In this document: positions 62,341-64,000 of the stretch, piece by piece | Layout: each line of letters starts with the position of its first letter | Numbering within the stretch: the stretch's first letter is position 1 | DNA from: Bacteroidota bacterium | Lineage (GTDB): Bacteria > Bacteroidota > Bacteroidia > Chitinophagales > Saprospiraceae | NCBI GenBank assembly: GCA_020160935.1 | Contig: JAIUPL010000023.1 | Coordinates: forward strand, 26,158-90,157 | DNA length: 64,000 nt | Reading direction: 5' to 3' | Position numbers and translations under genes: made by a program | Notes under the pieces: generated by a model | What the model saw: only the letters and a program-made list of their open reading frames with translations | Databases searched by the model: none | Told to the model about the DNA's origin: nothing

Positions 62341-63894
62341 ATGCTCGAGCAACAACCTTCCGACTTCCGCATCGAAACAGTGATTGGCAAAGACGGCCTC
62401 GACCCTGCATTCGAGCGTTTCAGCCAACTTGTAAAGTTGTTCGATCAAATGGAACTGAATATCAGGCAGTTGCAGGGGCAAATGACCAACCTGAAATACG
62501 AAAACAATGCAGGCATGCTGGGCGCCGACGATCACAACCTGGTGCTCAATCGCATCCGCCATGCATTTTTATCGGAACTCGAACAATTCAAATCCACCCT
62601 GCCGCAATACCTGAATTCCAGCCAACCGGAGCTGCTGATGCGCGGGGTGTCCGATCAGGTACAGATAGTAATGGAAGTCATGGGACAGCGCCTGCGCGGG
62701 TACTATGACATTGAACGTCAAATCAGCGAAGGGAATTCAGCACTGGTCTTTCTGCTGAAAGATGTGTTTACCCAGCGGCGTGTGGTGACAAAAGTGCTGA
62801 AAGTGCCTGTGTTATCCGATGAGATAAAGGCCGAGATCGGGGCCGTATCGCAATTGAAGCACCGCAACATCATCAAATTGCTGGGCGAATCGCTCGATCG
62901 CTTTCCGTTTTATGTCATCTGCGAATTTGTGAACGGCCCTACCCTGCCAGTCGTTTTGGAAAAAACAGGCCCTCGCCCGGCTTCACAAGCCGTCGACTGG
63001 TTGTTTCAACTGGCTGACGCATTGAGTTACCTGCGCCAGAAAAAAATCCTGCACTCCAATATCCGCCCGTCCAAAATCTATATCGACGAAGAGCAGCACG
63101 TGATGATTTCGCCGTTCGACATCATCAAAGCGGGTAAAAGCGAACGTACGCTGGGTAAGTTTCGGGAAGATTGCCAGTACATGAGTCCGGAATACCTGCG
63201 TGGCGACGGGGAGCCGGCCAGTTTTCAGTCGATGCGGTATTCCGATCAGTTTTCCATTGGACTGGTAGCCTATAAAATTATGACAGGGCTCGATTTGTTT
63301 TCCGGCGATTCCGTAATGGACATTATTGCCAGCAGAGAATTGTTTTTCAAAGACAAACGACATCGGAAACGCGTTCTGTCGGCCATTTCAAACAAGCACC
63401 TCGCTGAAATGATCGAACGCATGCTGGAGGAAAAACCGGAGAATCGGTTCCCGGATTTGTACGATGTGTTGTTGCGTTTTCGGCAACTAAGCATGAAACG
63501 CAACGACGACAGCAGCCTGCTGCGCAACAGTTATCGCCGCTGCCTGGCCATAAACAAGGAGTTTATCAGCGATTTTTATACGCAGTTTCTGGCAGGATTA
63601 CCGGAAGCCGACCGCGAACATTTTAGCAACCGAGGTCGCCAGCATACTATGTTGCAAATGGCAATGGACATTTTGATCGATCTCGATCAGAAAGAAGACC
63701 TGTTTCGCCAACTGCTCGGCCACAACAAACACCAGCAATTCAGCGCTGCTGAATATGAACGTTTTCTGGATGTTTTTATAGCCCTGGTGCGCCAAAACGA
63801 CCAGAAAAACTGGAACGAAGCCACGGAACAAACCTGGATGGCCATGCGGGAAAAAGCGATGGGGGTGGTAAAAGAGGTGTTAAAATCAAATTAA
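62341..63894 (+). CDS. pseudokinase fused to a C-terminal haem-binding globin domain
   Basis: 517 residues. 1-120: helical region. 121-385: eukaryotic-like kinase fold with altered catalytic residues: glycine loop EGNSALVF, Lys151, Glu165, HSN (238-240) in place of HRD, SPF (257-259) in place of DFG, then MSPEYLRG and FSIGLVAYKIMTG. 395-517: globin domain close to flavohaemoglobin and single-domain globins: Tyr413 (B10), Phe428 (CD1), Gln434 (E7), His464 (F8) and Tyr472 align with the haem-pocket residues. The catalytic Asp, Asn and DFG Asp are missing, so it is unlikely to phosphorylate; gas or redox sensing through the haem is inferred. No partner gene is visible. Confidence 0.85.
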   Translation: MLEQQPSDFRIETVIGKDGLDPAFERFSQLVKLFDQMELNIRQLQGQMTNLKYENNAGMLGADDHNLVLNRIRHAFLSELEQFKSTLPQYLNSSQPELLMRGVSDQVQIVMEVMGQRLRGYYDIERQISEGNSALVFLLKDVFTQRRVVTKVLKVPVLSDEIKAEIGAVSQLKHRNIIKLLGESLDRFPFYVICEFVNGPTLPVVLEKTGPRPASQAVDWLFQLADALSYLRQKKILHSNIRPSKIYIDEEQHVMISPFDIIKAGKSERTLGKFREDCQYMSPEYLRGDGEPASFQSMRYSDQFSIGLVAYKIMTGLDLFSGDSVMDIIASRELFFKDKRHRKRVLSAISNKHLAEMIERMLEEKPENRFPDLYDVLLRFRQLSMKRNDDSSLLRNSYRRCLAINKEFISDFYTQFLAGLPEADREHFSNRGRQHTMLQMAMDILIDLDQKEDLFRQLLGHNKHQQFSAAEYERFLDVFIALVRQNDQKNWNEATEQTWMAMREKAMGVVKEVLKSN

Positions 63895-64000
63895 GGTAGT
63901 GTTCAGATTTCTGTGTCAGGTCTATTTTTTTGACCTTAAAACCGACCATCAAATGTCCAAGCGAGCCGAAGTTTACGGAGGCGTAGCAGGACTTTGATGG
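63895..64000. repeat. possible end of an insertion element or another inverted repeat, cut by the window
   Basis: After the pseudokinase stop comes GTGTTCAGATTTCTGTGTCA, a sequence of the type found at ends of some insertion sequences, then an imperfect hairpin: CCATCAAATGTCC faces GGACTTTGATGG at the edge. No gene is complete. The right side is outside the window, so its class cannot be told. Confidence 0.45.

Overview
The window comes from a member of the Bacteroidota, most likely of the Saprospiria type. Support: a SusC/SusD pair with surface glycan-binding lipoproteins, a C-terminal type IX secretion sorting domain, a TonB/OMP beta-barrel receptor, -7 promoter elements of the form TAnnTTTG, weak Shine-Dalgarno sites, and two enzymes of the futalosine route to menaquinone (MqnB, MqnD). 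No rRNA, tRNA or CRISPR array was seen. The family and species are inference.

Layout. 1-7.5 kb: end of an unrecognised gene, fabD, yqgE, two tandem AhpD-like genes, a DUF3179 membrane protein, a TraB/GumN protein, and an ECF sigma factor overlapping a membrane protein. 7.6-13.1 kb: an OMP beta-barrel receptor (-), a pullulanase lipoprotein and a DUF1080 lipoprotein (-). 13.6-30.4 kb: a polysaccharide utilisation locus read in one direction: SusC, SusD, two IPT/TIG surface glycan-binding proteins, GH26 mannanase, GH9 glucanase with a T9SS tail, SGNH esterase, GH130 phosphorylase and an AGE-family 2-epimerase. Together these fit depolymerisation of acetylated glucomannan at the surface and phosphorolysis of the disaccharides after epimerisation. 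No inner-membrane sugar transporter, alpha-galactosidase or PUL regulator is present. 30.5-35.3 kb: CBS protein, Usp, aldo/keto reductase, sigma-54 activator lacking a DNA-binding domain (-), coiled-coil exported protein. 35.3-39.7 kb: a DnaA-box cluster, then dnaB carrying a full LAGLIDADG intein, then pnuC. 39.8-64 kb: housekeeping genes (mnmH, GT4, AMP nucleosidase, acyl-CoA dehydrogenase, typA, queA, mqnD, ald, mscS, prfB with its programmed frameshift, an RluA-type synthase, pth, PAP2, mqnB, DUF4230 protein, dienelactone hydrolase, an RlmI-like methyltransferase) and finally a pseudokinase fused to a globin domain.

The most unusual property of the window is its intergenic DNA. More than twenty gaps are filled, often from stop codon to stop or start codon, by inverted repeats whose arms are tandem arrays of 7-10 bp units. 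Five or six unit families occur. Each element has its own unit array, but the two arms of one element match each other perfectly or nearly so, while a short core is shared between distant elements. At least nine elements with different arms share the core GTAGAGTNNACC. Several genes take their stop codon and last few residues from an arm. This looks like an actively maintained family of palindromic elements that I cannot assign to a named class.
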